Positions 1-14,864 of a stretch of 64,000 nt of DNA are shown one piece after another. How positions within the stretch are numbered: position 1 is the first letter of the stretch; each line of letters begins with the position of its first letter. The translations under genes were made by a program, and so were the position numbers. The notes under the pieces were generated by a model. That model ran no database searches and had not been told where the DNA came from. It saw nothing but the letters and a program-made list of their open reading frames with translations. Origin of the DNA: Antedon mediterranea (lineage: Eukaryota > Echinodermata > Crinoidea > Comatulida > Antedonidae); NCBI RefSeq assembly GCF_964355755.1, contig NC_092674.1:27950001-28014000 (forward strand), read 5' to 3'.

Positions 1-1038
1 GTTTTTTACGTAAAGACCAAAATGGGACTGGTTCACGAGCGAAGCAAAAGTACGAATATCGTTAGGCCGAACGCCCAATTGACCGAGCGAATTACTGTCT
101 AACGTTTATTAGTTGGTCGGTCGGTCGGTAAACACTAACTCAAATTTGCGCACGCAACTGCAGCCATGTATATGGCCTTGTTTTAACGGTGATGCGGTGC
201 GATAGAAGAGAAATGTTTCTTTTTATTTGATATAATAGATCGAAAGTACTAAAAATGGTACTTAAAACGAATGCTTGCGGAAATTATTTTAAGGGTGAGA
301 TGAAAATTATGACAAAACAGAATATTAAATGCATGAAATTAAATTAATTTTTAGAAATGGTTATGGTAATGTTATGACATAGGCCTATAAAACGTAACCC
401 CATTATATTAAGCTTGCCATGGAGGTATAACCATATGGCTTAGCTTGGCTGTTATATTATGTAATCTCGTTTTCCTTCATTGCGATTCTTCCCATAGAAT
501 ATAAAATAATAAAATTGACCTCCTAAACTAATTTTTTTTTCAATTGTTATATGTCATTTTAATGTCACACAATAGTTATTTACTTTGACAAAAAAAATTT
601 GATGAAAAAAAAATGTATTTACCTGAAAAAAAAAAAACTTTAAAAAAATGATTCGCACTTTTGGGTGTAGTTCGACCTCCCATTGATATTTTGAATGGTA
701 GGCCTACAACGTAATATAGGCGTAATAACTACACGATTACTCGAATTTAATCTTTTATATGCGTAATCCAGTGTAATACAAATGACCAAGGCCTATTTAA
801 AAACGAAATGTATTTTTATTTTATTTCCAAAAGATTCTGTTTACTTTTTGTTATCTGACCCCCACTTTCTTTGATGACATGCGCACTAATTGACCAATCA
901 CCGTCCAGATTTTTCTGAGCCATGGATGATCTTGAACACATGTATTTTGTCGAATCTGGCGCACTTACTTTTTGTGGTCAGTCTTCATCTTTAATTTTTA
1001 GCCTGTATATTTTATAAACAAAACATTCCTGTGTTAAA
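1..1038. other. Upstream region of the PRPP synthetase gene
   Basis: No coding exon is visible. The stretch is AT-rich with a short TCGG repeat near 117-132, A- and T-runs at 530-650, and a CATGGAGGTATAA motif at 419-431 that recurs around 9434-9500 and probably belongs to a small interspersed repeat. The promoter and 5' UTR of the PRPP synthetase gene must lie here or further left; no TATA box or start site can be assigned with confidence. Confidence 0.4.
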
Positions 1039-4959
<3,921 letters not shown>

Positions 4960-6220
4960 CAATGCAAACATGCCTATGGACAGAATCCGTTGCTTGGTTC
5001 TGTAATTCATCCAGTCTGTATGTATATAATCTGTTAAGATCTGCTAGGTGTTGTCGGTTCCAAATATGGTAACAATTGTCTTTTAAAACTTTACGGAAAT
5101 TTACCGTATACCAAAAAACACACAAATTCCTGCAGGTGGTCTGTGGGTATTTCTTTAATAGAAGCTGTAAAGGCATTATTTATTTTGAGATTATTATTTC
5201 TCTATTAACATACATTTTTATTTTTGATATACAGTGGTATTACAAGGTGTTTAAAGCTATTAACAGATTTGTAGGTAGGTGTGGTGGAAATCTAGAAAGT
5301 GTGTTGTATAAACCTTGTCTGTGATGCCTCAAGTGTTTGTACCCAGGCAAACAAAAACATGAAATTGAGGATTAGTTGAAAAAAAACCTGGAACCATGCG
5401 TTAATTGGCCTCAGTGTTTCCTCGCAATGTTTTTAATTTTTACCGAATTGTTTCGATCGCTATCGTGTATGAAGTGTTTATTTATTGTTTGTATTCATTT
5501 GTAGTATTGGTTAGTTTCAGAAAGTAATTTAAACAAAAAACTTCTAAAAGTAAGAAAAAAACATGGTAAAGAATATACTGTATTATGGTGGTAATCTCAT
5601 AGTGGCCAGTAAATTAAAAAAAAACAAATATGGAAAATACATTCCATATATGGTATATTTAATCGTTTCCTCTCTTATATTAAAATTATTCTTTTTACTT
5701 GAATCTTTTTAGGTGAATTAAAATAGTTTATTTTCCTGCTTGCTTCAATAAATACAAATATTGGTTTTTCTTAACTTGAGTACCGAAGATATTTATGATT
5801 ACTTTTCAATATTTTTTTATTTTATGCGAATAATTTACCCAGTTAATTTGAAATGAATGTGAAGCTATGGAAATTAAAAAGAAATTTGGGGAAAAAATGA
5901 TTGACTACATTGAATTTATTCATAGTTGTCTGTTGAGATCGCCTCATGAGATCTACATCTGTAGCTTAAAACCTTATAGTGGTCACTTAGCAAATCCATG
6001 TACTCTTAGCTACCTCTCTTTATACAGTATTTCATTATTTGCTTACTTTTTTTCAGCCCAGCTCAATTGCAATAGCTTTCATCGACACCACCATAATTCT
6101 TTTCGATGTATTGACCCTCATTTTGCCATGTTCATCTGAGAGAGCCAACTGGTCTCTCAAATGAAAAGCACTTTTTAATAAAGTTTATTCTTTTAGCCAC
6201 ACAATTTTAGTTTAGTTATT
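4960..6220 (+). other. Probable 3' UTR of PRPP synthetase
   Basis: No protein gene is supported. AATAAA-type signals occur at about 5748 and 6178. Close upstream of the second is a nearly perfect hairpin at 6138-6158 (stem GAGAGA/TCTCTC continued by CCA/TGG). The UTR end is placed near 6200 from that signal; this is inference. Confidence 0.45.
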
Positions 6221-6322
6221 CCGTTAGTAGGGACAAACAATAACAATTTTAAGCACCAGATTCGTTCTGTGATTATTTAATTTAAATAAATAAACTATGT
6301 TAATAAATGCAATTGAACTTAA

Positions 6323-6416
6323 AGCTCTGTCTACACTATAAAACTTTGTGTGACAAAAAAATGTGATGTGCCCATATATGGACATGATGATATCACTACC
6401 ATATTTGGGCACGTAC
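6323..6416. mobile_element. Foldback MITE family 1, copy 3 (3' truncated)
   Basis: Starts AGCTCTGTCTACACTATA after TAA, continues through CCCATATATGGACATGATGA and CACTACCATATTTGGGCAC, then stops; the right inverted terminus is missing. Intergenic. Confidence 0.7.
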
Positions 6417-6546
6417 TGCATTCACTGTGTACAGTATATTATAACTAACATTTCTTTCCCTATGTAACAACCTGTAATAAGTCATTGGAAACGCGAGTTT
6501 TATTTATATTTGATCTATTTGAACTGTCTACTGACGAATTAAGACG

Positions 6547-6786
6547 ATGCCTTCCAAAGCCGTACTTGATGTTCTAGCTTCGGCCGAGTTGAGTAAACAA
6601 ATATCAGACAGTATCTCAACAGCGCTGACCGGTCCCGCCTTTCGGGCAACCATGAAAGCGTTATTGGATGAAGTTTTAAATGAACAAATGGAAGCTAAAT
6701 TGAAACCCTTGTTTGATAGGTTAGACCAGGGTGAAACTAGAATTAGTGAACTGGAGAACATTACAAAATCTGTCACAACACTGTAA
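6547..6786 (+). CDS. Small coiled-coil-like open frame, 79 aa, possibly transposon-derived
   Basis: Single open frame from ATG to TAA. The product is predicted helical and charged (MPSKAVLDVLASAELSKQ at the start, GETRISELENITK near the end), with leucine spacing resembling a short coiled coil. It recalls the N-terminal coiled-coil of LINE ORF1 proteins, but the following domain is absent. An AATAAA lies near 6870. It could be a remnant of a LINE ORF1, a small host gene, or a chance frame; no family is recognised. Confidence 0.35.
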   Translation: MPSKAVLDVLASAELSKQISDSISTALTGPAFRATMKALLDEVLNEQMEAKLKPLFDRLDQGETRISELENITKSVTTL

Positions 6787-7202
6787 TATATGAAATGTAT
6801 TATTTGAAACTCGTACTTTCTTTTTTAATTCCTTATTACTTGTTTTATTGTTATTAATTGAAAGAAAGAAAATAAATGTTTACGTTGAAAACCATTGAGA
6901 ACATGACAAATGACGACAAACCGTAATCATTTTTTTAAAACATTTATTTTACTAATTTATAAATACACAATTTGGACTAAAATATGATTATTAATACTTT
7001 CTACTTTTAATAAATAAGCCCAGGAGACTTTGTAAGGTGCATTCATTTCTGTGAGCAGGTTTTATTTGGCATGAAAAATTGTTTAGCGCTAAAATATAAA
7101 AGCCAACAAATTATTTTTTGCTGATAATCAGTTACCGATTGTAGTTAAAGTAAATCATTAACTGTAGCATTTCTATAATTTATAGCTATTTTTTGGGAAA
7201 AT

Positions 7203-9247
7203 CTAAAAATAGAAACAATCTTCTGCTTCAATTTGTTCCGCATCACTGAGTCTAGACAGATCAAACGGACATTCTGTAAAAAAAGAATGTAAATGATTAT
7301 TATCTTGCTGAAGATTAGAAACTAATAGGGAATAAAAATTGTACAAGAACCTGAAAAAACATCCCTCATATCTTTTGTATCTCAACATGAATGTACTGTA
7401 CCTGCACCCTCCACAAAGGGAAGATCCAGCGAGTAGCACTAGAGCTCTGTCTACACTAAACTAATTTGACAACAAAATGTAATGTGCCCAAATATGGTAG
7501 TGATATGATGTCATGTCCATATATGGGCACATCACGTTTTTGTCACATAAAGTTTGATAGTGTAGACAGAGCTTTCCCAGCTCCCCTACCCTCTAAACTA
7601 TACATTTTTTTTTCCATTTTTAACTTTGCTGTACTAACTTTTCTGGCAATGCTTGCAGTAATAATGTGACCCTTCGCACATGCACCGGTATTGTTTGTTG
7701 TTCAGTTGCATACACTGCCCTCCGTGTTTGCATGGATTTTCAGCGCATACATCATCTGTTTATGAAATAAAATTATCGTTGGGAAAGAATTTAAATGATT
7801 TATGAACGATTATGTGGGTTGGAAAGAGACAGCTTAACGTACGTGTTAATGATCTCTCACCCCCCCCCCTCCCCCTACCTTCCTCATTTTGTCTAACTCA
7901 CAAAAAAGGTCCTGTTTGCATTGCTCCTCCGTGTTGTATTCAAATGGGTTTTTACAAGCCATCCTAGAATGACATACACACCGGCCATTCTTCACCTTGC
8001 AGCCTGTCCACTCTGTGTCGCAGCCTACATCATTTTTCTTAGCCTTCCCTGAAAATATAGATGTCCAATTGATGTTTATTCACTTTATTTAATATTTTAA
8101 AATACAGTCAATTAGAATTTTTCTTTGGTGAGCCAGTAACATATGTTCTCTTGAATGATGCTTCTCTCTCAGGATTAGGTTATCTCTTAAATAAGACTCT
8201 AACCACCAATTATCATTACCATTAGGGATGAATAACACTAAAGGTCCATTTTATATATTTATAAATTATTTCATAAATAAAGACTCTAAATAAGGACCAC
8301 ATTCTTGAAGTTCTTTCTTTATATGATTCTATGTTAGGGATAAAGAACACTGTAGTTTAACAATAATTTTTGTTTTGTTTTTAAATAAATGACTGTATTA
8401 TTTGCAATCGCTCATCCCTGTTCCTTACAGTTTTATAAATATTTATGAATAGGTTGGAGAGAAAAGTACCACTGTACTTTGAGTAACCTACAGTAACCAA
8501 ACACGCCTACAAGCTGTCAAAGTTTATTGTCAAACAATAACATGCGATCTTGTTTATTTGAAGAATTAATAAACAAGGTTTTAAACATTAAATTATACGA
8601 CTGTCTCCGCACTTAAAATACTGTTGTAAAGTTTATCATAGTTTTTAGTATAGTATATCTGGTTTAATATTCACATATTATATAGATTGCAGGGAATAAT
8701 TTCGCCAGTGTAGCATAGCAAAAAGCTATACAAAACAACCTTCTTGCTACACATTTCTACAATTGTGTAGCAAAATATACTATAGAAAACTATGTTTCTC
8801 AACTCACTCAAACATCAGTTTTATTAGCAATATTTTAAGATGAAATTTTTCCCTGGATTGTACACTATAAAGCATTCAATAGCGCCTTGAGCACCTTTGG
8901 TGGCAAAGTTCGCTTTAGAAATCTGCATTATTATTATATTATTAATTATGTTCATACACTATTATATATAAAATGGTGGAAGACACGGGCATTCCCCCAT
9001 ACATGAACAAAAAAAAACAAGTCTTCTAGGGGTGTTAGACATGCTGCTTCCTGCTTGTAAACAAGTACACTTATGAATGAGGGTTGTTTTCAATAACATT
9101 ATAATACTACTGTATAACGTCTTTTAAACCCTTAAAATAGCTGTATAATATGTTAAAATGCAATGAAATGAAGAAACCTCATACATTACCTTCAACAATT
9201 TGTGAAATAAATGAGAAAGCTACCATTAGGATGATGAGACGCAGCAT
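7203..9247 (-). CDS. Small secreted protein with CRIM1/IGFBP-like cysteine motif and EGF-like domain
   Basis: Exons, read leftwards: 9247-9190, 8048-7902, 7755-7639, 7273-7203, total 393 nt (130 aa), all in phase; exon 2 uses a GTGAGT donor and exon 4 follows a strong pyrimidine-rich acceptor. Residues 1-20 form a hydrophobic signal peptide (MLRLIILMVAFSF). Next comes a motif GCDTEWTGCKVKNGRCVC...CKNPFEYNTEEQC that matches my recollection of the segment C-terminal to the IGFBP domain of CRIM1. An EGF-like domain follows (CAENPCKHGGQC, then CMC and CKHC). The last exon is acidic and ends DCFYF. If the GTTAGT donor at 7638 is not used, exon 3 runs to a stop at 7634-7636 and the product is 108 aa ending CKHCQKS. 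A probable non-coding first exon lies near 10532-10620. Likely an extracellular ligand or matrix peptide; function unknown. Confidence 0.75.
7443..7573. mobile_element. Foldback MITE family 1, copy 4
   Basis: Both termini are present (AGCTCTGTCTACACTA and GATAGTGTAGACAGAGCT) with one internal ATATGGTAGTGATATG unit. It sits between the third and fourth exons of the EGF-like gene, which suits an intronic position there. Confidence 0.85.
8878..8948 (+). repeat. LINE-type 3' tail fragment
   Basis: Sequence of the type GCGCCTTGAGCACCTTTGG followed by an ATTATTATT-rich end, like the 3' ends at 48330 and 49652. Short fragment in the first coding intron of the EGF-like gene. Confidence 0.45.
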
Positions 9248-9433
9248 TTTAAATGGCTACCGCTTTTTAACCTGCATAAATAAAATAAAAATAATAATAA
9301 TAATACAGTAACAATAGAACAGTACAGTATATGTATAATATTTCACATTTTCTGTAGTTTTCAGACAGAAATCGAAACCAACTGGTGGACTAACATTAAA
9401 AAGACAATAACTACAGACTTAGGGCAAGTCTAA

Positions 9434-9500
9434 GCATGGAGGTATAACATTTTTATTTTTATACCTCCATGGTCTAAGCAATTATACCTCCATGGTCTAG
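9434..9500. repeat. Short inverted repeat with CATGGAGGTATAA arms
   Basis: CATGGAGGTATAA at about 9435 is followed by its reverse complement TTATACCTCCATGG-type arms at about 9462 and again at about 9483. The same arm occurs once at 419. Probably remnants of a small palindromic element. Confidence 0.5.
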
Positions 9501-9600
9501 TACAGTACTGTATTTCATTGTGTTGTAATGTGGTCATTGCAAAGTCATTTGGAGTTTGTGCATTGGACTTTTGATAAGTTATATCCTCATGGCATAGTAC

Positions 9601-9631
9601 TATTGTATTGTATTGTATTGTATTGTATTGT
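9601..9631. repeat. TATTG microsatellite
   Basis: About six tandem TATTG/TTGTA pentamers, directly visible. Confidence 0.85.
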
Positions 9632-11293
9632 AATCATAAACACATTATAATTTTCAAGACAATTCCAAAATCATTGAAGGAAAGGCTCTCAGAGGGTAAA
9701 CTAACAGATTGACCAATCAGAGAACTGGATTCCTATTTTATAATCAAGGCCATGTTTACATAGCACTGAGTGACTATAGTAATGAGGTCAACTCAAGTGC
9801 TGTATTGGGGTGTCAAATACCAAACCTATAATAAGGTCCCCAAAGGTCAAATCTATAACACCTTGCCTGTCTTATTATCTTGTCTATATCCTTTATTTCA
9901 GTAATAAAAAAAAGTATTGGTACTAATACCATTTAAGACATTGGGAGTGGCTACAGTTTTTACACTTACTGTATTGAATTTAAAATAATTATAATTTTTG
10001 TTTCATTATTAATTTCATGCTGAGCGACATATGGCAACCAATCAAACTAACACATGTCCCAGGATGGTGGTTCATAAATACACTGGTGTGGTAGCAGATC
10101 ACTTCATTTAATGAACAGATTTGATATTATATTATTATTCTATTATAGTATGGCCAACTATTTTGGAGTTTTTTCACCTATCACAAAATTACATACACCA
10201 AAATAAAGATTCAATGAGTTTATGATTTATGTAGAGCTGTTTCACTAATTATGATAATGATGAGATCCAATAAAGTAAAATGGAACTAGATGTTGGAATG
10301 TAATCCGAAATGAAATGTAGGTAGGTATCAAATTACAGTAAGATTCTGTTGCTCACTCACTCAGGCAATCAACAAACGTCTTATCTAACATACCAAATCA
10401 TAACTGTCAGTCTGCAATCTACAATGTGTTCTAACACGACAGAAACCCATAATTATAAATTATACTTCTGTAGTCTATTAGTAGTAGAAGTTATATGTTT
10501 AATATTATGGAAAACAAATGATTTTAAACTCACCTTTTCACAATGTCTACCAGCTTCAGCCTTGCCCTTCTTAAGCCTCTTCTCAAGTATCCAACGAAAT
10601 CACATTTTTGGGCTTATTATCTCTTTGGTAACTTTATACCCAGTGGTTACTGATTGGTGCGTAGTAAAAATAACAAAGCCTGTTAACCAATCAGCGTGCA
10701 AGAGGAAAATGGGACAGTCCCTAATACAACTTTAGGCGGATCCGATATATTAAGCACGTTTTTAGACTTTTGGTCGTGGAAAGGTAAGTCAGTACTTAAA
10801 TTCATTGTTTGTGTTAAAGAAAGTCGTTTATAGATAGTAGATTAGTTATTGATGATTGCATTTTTAGTTCTAGAAATAACTAGTCGACTAGTTAATACAC
10901 TAGAAATCTACAAATCACATAATTATTGAATCCCAGACTATACTAGGCAGGTCGACAATCTCTGTATCGTCCCTTTATTACTGGCCGGCCGGCCAGGCAG
11001 CCACCTGCCTGCATGAAATTCGTCATATCTGAGATGGAACGGTGCTCTGCCTAGGCCTAGATATAACATGCAATAACATGTGTACTCACTACAGTAGCAT
11101 ACTACAGTTATATTATACATTGTGATTCTAACTTGTGTTTATGCATCATGAAAGGAATAAATGTTATTTTGAATGAATGACCATGTCCAGGTTTCGTTTG
11201 TGGAGTTTAATTACAATGTGTTGTTCATCAGAACAAAATGATATCATAATCATGTATGATCATGTTTAGGTTTAAAATAAAGAAGAAAGCAAA

Positions 11294-11832
11294 ATGCTGC
11301 GCATGGCAACCGGACCTAAGGTTGACCCTAAGGAGGAGCAGCAGAGAATGCGTAAGGCATTCTGGAAAAACGTGGCTACGTTTGCAGCGATAGTCGTCAC
11401 CTTACGAGCAGGTATTTATGTAATTGATGACAATTAACTTTTATTAATTAAAGCCAAATATTATTTTCTGTATAAGTGTATGAATTAATTTTAAGGTAGG
11501 GTATGTAGGCTCAGTGGCGTAAAAGCTATGAGAGGATCGGGGCCCCAGAGCTTAAGGAGGCCTAGAGCAGGTTTTAGAAGAAAACAAATTATCTCCTGGG
11601 TTAAAGGGCCCTAGAAGTGCTAACCAGGGGCCTTTGCCCTACAAAACACATGTTTAGAACTAAAAAAAATTATTTAATTTACATACACTGTACTTAATTT
11701 ATTGTATTATTCAATAGAAAAGTTGTATGAAATTTATTTTTTATGTTTTCTCCAATAATTTGCCAAGAAATAACAATAAAATACGTTTGTTTGTATCTTG
11801 CAGCTCCATATGTCATCAAGCAGTTCTCGTGA
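11294..11832 (+). CDS. TOMM5: Mitochondrial import receptor subunit TOM5, 48 aa
   Basis: Tiny tail-anchored subunit of the outer-membrane TOM complex. Two coding exons, 11294-11411 and 11804-11832, join in phase (147 nt with stop). The product keeps the family layout: a short charged N-terminal part with PKVDPKEEQQRMRKAF, one membrane helix (about residues 27-44, VATFAAIVVTLRAAPYVI) and a very short C-terminus KQFS. This resembles animal TOM5 (about 51 aa) in length, in the PK-x-DP-x-E motif and in the LR-x-x-P-x-x-x-K motif after the helix. A non-coding exon ending at a GTAAGT donor near 10786 probably precedes it, and an AATAAA signal occurs near 12020. The short length makes the identification less certain than for larger genes, but motif order and phase agree. 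Confidence 0.8.
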
Positions 11833-13006
11833 AGACTGGTGAAGATGTAAATCGTATTGCCATGGAAACCAATACCAAGTCCACCATTATATGAAATGGA
11901 CAACTACAACTGACCATTGTAAATAAAAACAATACCCCATTGTATTGAATTGACTGAAGAATTATGATGGTGTAAATTTGTATGTTTAACATGGTATATG
12001 TTTGATTGTGTTAGATTGTAATAAAGAAATTGTATTAATAAATGAATTTGCTTTGATTCAATACCCTATTTTAATGGTGAGAAGAAGAAGATTGAAAAAC
12101 TACATTATTTAATATTGCACATCAGACTTTTATTTTATTTAAAGAACTAGGTAATCATATTTTAAAATATATATATTTTCTCTGAATATTAAATACATTG
12201 CATCCTGTTAAATTACATAGTAATGATCTGTTTGAAATCTCAATAGCTTTATATACATTGTTTCATTTAATTTTCATTTCAAAACTGCTGTGGTTGTCTA
12301 CTCATAGGCACTAGAGTAATAGTTACACTCGCCAGTGTACAGTCTGGGCCTTGGATGTACCTCAACCTCCATTGTTCCCCTGGGCCTGCTTCGTGCAGTT
12401 CCACTTGACCCTCCAATGTACCTCCATGCTCCACGCTCCACTTGTCTGCTCATTGTCAGTGGTTCCACTCCACCCCTCCTTAACCTAGACCACCTACTCC
12501 TCGTCCACCCCCTCTAACACATCTTCCACTTGTTTATGTGACTGCCCCAGTATCCCAATCTATGCTCGGCGTCCTTGTCACCTATTCTTGCTGTATAGTT
12601 CTGGTCTGTCTCCTTCAAAATTCCAGCCTCCACCCCTCTTCTACCAGACCACCTCCCACTACTCCTCCTTGTCCACACCCTCTTGAACATCTTCCACTAG
12701 TTCATGTGACTGCCCCAGTATCCCAATCTATGCTCGGCGTCCTTGTCACCTATTCTTGCTGTTAGTTCCATCTGGTCTCTCTCCTTCAAAACTCCAGCCT
12801 CCACCCCTCCTCTACCGGACCACCTCCCACTACTCCCCCTCGTCCACCGACTCAAAAACATCTTCCAGTAGTTTATGTGACTGCCCCAGTTTCCCAATTT
12901 ATGCTCAGCGTCCTGGTCACCTATCCTTCCTGTTAGTGTTAGTTCCATCTGGTCTGTCTCCTTTAAAACTCCAGCCTCCACCCCTCCTCTACTGTACCAC
13001 CTCCCA
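11833..13006. other. TOMM5 3' UTR, spacer and tandem units beyond duplicated gene A
   Basis: 11833-12040 is the likely TOMM5 3' UTR. 12060-12330 is AT-rich spacer with nothing recognised. From about 12345 to 13006 the sequence is C/T-rich and made of about 170-bp tandem units described separately. Confidence 0.5.
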
Positions 13007-13050
13007 TTACTCCTCCTCGTCCACCGCCTCTAGGACATCTTCCAACACAC
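12520..13050 (-). repeat. About 170-bp tandem units at the 3' end of duplicated gene A
   Basis: Three units start with ACATCTTCCA at about 12520, 12688 and 12860, and a fourth copy of that start, at about 13035, is inside the last coding exon of gene A. Each unit holds a copy of the final codons and stop region of that exon followed by shared 3' sequence (for example GTTTATGTGACTGCCCCAGT on the plus strand). The units are diverged by scattered substitutions. The equivalent array beside copy B is at 16425-16945. Confidence 0.75.
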
Positions 13051-14864
13051 TCTGTGGTTCCATTAATGTTTGGTTGTGTTGTTGCTTCATTCGTAATTTC
13101 AATCTTCTGTTACGTTCTCGTCTTTTCGCCATCTCGTTCATATTGTCTTTTAGCTTTAGCTATAAAATATAAATATTATACATTAAATTTTCGTCAACTG
13201 AAAAGAAAATTAAGTATTTGTTTGTTTCTTACTTATTTTTTTGTTAGTTACTTACTTGGCGGTACCGATTAAGCATTCCAATTTCTTCCATCAGTTCACT
13301 GTCATTATCTGCCTGTGCCATTGTAGAAAACGCAGATGGCATCTCCCTGTTCACGTCTCTATAGGATAGAAGTAGTTCGTCCTCGATGCCGAACCGCGAT
13401 GGCGGTCGACGACGTCGTGTAGTAAGTCTGCTGTCCACAGACAAGTCTTCGACATTGCTGAATAAAATTATTAACAACATAACTTTTCTCAATTATGATA
13501 CAGTAGTTGATAACAAATGATGATGATTTAATAAAGACGATGATTATACAATACCTTCTGATCACACGAGTAGGAACATCCGTCGGTAGTATAAAACGGT
13601 CAGAAAGTTCATCTGTGAATAATAAAAAACATGTTTTAAAATCATATCCTTTTTAAACTAAAACTTAAATACAAGAAAATTTTGTCTATAACCTGTACCG
13701 TACCCAATCTCCTATTGCCTTCTTGAACCATTTTGTATTCTTCAACGTCTAAATCTGAGTTCACACTATGTTTGTCGCCCTCCTCCGACGAGTCATCTAC
13801 CATTCATTTCATCATCTATAACGTCAGGCATAGGCTGCTCACTGAAAAAAGATTAAAATCATACAAGAACTTATGATGTTCTCTTAGGCTGGTCGTAATT
13901 TCTACTCGTCTCTTCATCTAAACAAAATTAGACATAGCGTAGATTGTAGGCCTAATTAAAATGTGTTTTGAGAATTGAAATTAATAGTTATCCTTACAGA
14001 ACGCTTTGCTCTTCCAGATCCTCACATTTCATGTCATCTTCTTTAACCAATTCTGATTCATCCTCTTTTAAACTAAATTTAGAGAATGATTAAGAGAAAT
14101 AATTAGTACCAATAATAATAATAGTTAACGACAAATGAAATCTAACAGTTAAAGCCGAAGTCTCAACCAGAATGATAGGTAGAGCGTAAATATCGTGATT
14201 AATATAAAATATGTTATATAAATACCATACATTTTTAAAATCTTTCCTGTACGTAATGGTGTTGTCAGTCTCCTCAGATTATTAATGAACTAAAAACTTG
14301 TATCATGAGTAGCAAACGATATCATATCCACTGCTGAGTCAGTCAAGTTTACCGTGCCTTTTGGCAGGGAATTCAGTTTATGTGACCCCACTAAAACTCT
14401 TTTACATCTAGACACTAAATAATAAATAACCTTTTATTTGAATCTGCTGCCTCGGCTTCAACCAGTAGTGGTATGTCTACGTCTTGTTTGACAGCAGGTG
14501 TCTCTACACCATCATTGCAGTCTTTCACTTCATATACATCTCTGACCTCGGCCATGGTTCTTCTCCGTGACCTGATTGACCGACGGATTCTTGTGAAAAT
14601 TGAAGTCTTCTTTTTCTTTTCTTTGCTATCCGTACCGTGGCTATCCGACAGATCCTCTACTGGTGGGACGTCTGCCAACGCAGTTGCTGAGGAACCATTG
14701 TCATTGTTGGTATCGTCTTTAGCTTCAGCGCTTTCGGTTGGCACCGATTGCATAGGATTATCAACATCAGTTCCTTCATCTTCTTCTAATTTCCCATGAT
14801 TGTCCACCACGGTGGATTCAACAGTATAACTTCCACAAGAAAGTACGCTGCATTTATTACCCAT
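13007..14864 (-). pseudogene. Duplicated lipid-anchor gene, copy A, frameshifted in exon 3
   Basis: Exons read leftwards: 14864-14431, 14072-13998, 13841-13704, 13612-13555, 13457-13256, 13159-13007. Exon limits and splice sites match copy B one to one, but exon 3 is 138 nt against 140 in copy B. The 2-nt loss lies near 13800 and brings a TGA into frame, so the predicted product is about 185 aa instead of about 350. Exon 1 starts MGNKCSVLSCGS (predicted N-myristoylation at Gly2, with Cys5 as possible palmitoylation site), is acidic, and has a basic block KEKKKKTSIFTRIRRSIR. Downstream exons still look coding (for example RRRRPPSRFGIEDELLLSY), so the lesion seems recent, or a truncated product may be made. 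No known family is recognised. Confidence refers to the gene model; whether it is dead is less sure. Confidence 0.65.

Larger units (their letters stand above)
9248..10720. promoter_or_regulatory. Head-to-head promoter between the EGF-like gene and TOMM5
   Basis: On the minus strand a splice acceptor (TTTATGCAG) at about 9274 precedes the EGF-like start codon, and a candidate non-coding exon at about 10532-10620 ends in a GTGAGT donor. On the plus strand a GTAAGT donor at about 10786 ends a candidate TOMM5 non-coding exon. Between them are two CCAAT-type boxes in opposite orientation (ATTGGT near 10650, CCAATC near 10687). This layout suggests a shared bidirectional promoter. The rest is AT-rich with a TATTG microsatellite (9601-9631) and a small inverted repeat at 9434-9500. 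Confidence 0.5.

Noticed and set aside
10349-10735. 128-codon plus-strand frame
   Set aside because: No family resemblance, and it overlaps the likely bidirectional promoter and a minus-strand exon with a good donor.
12335-13172. Plus-strand Ser/Pro/Leu-rich frames in the tandem units (also 16391-16930)
   Set aside because: They arise from C/T-rich repeats antisense to the 3' end of the duplicated genes, and differ between units by frameshifts.
14473-14799. Plus-strand open frames opposite the first exon of both duplicates (also 19782-20132)
   Set aside because: Antisense shadows of the conserved coding exons; the minus-strand frame has matching splice sites and phases in both copies.
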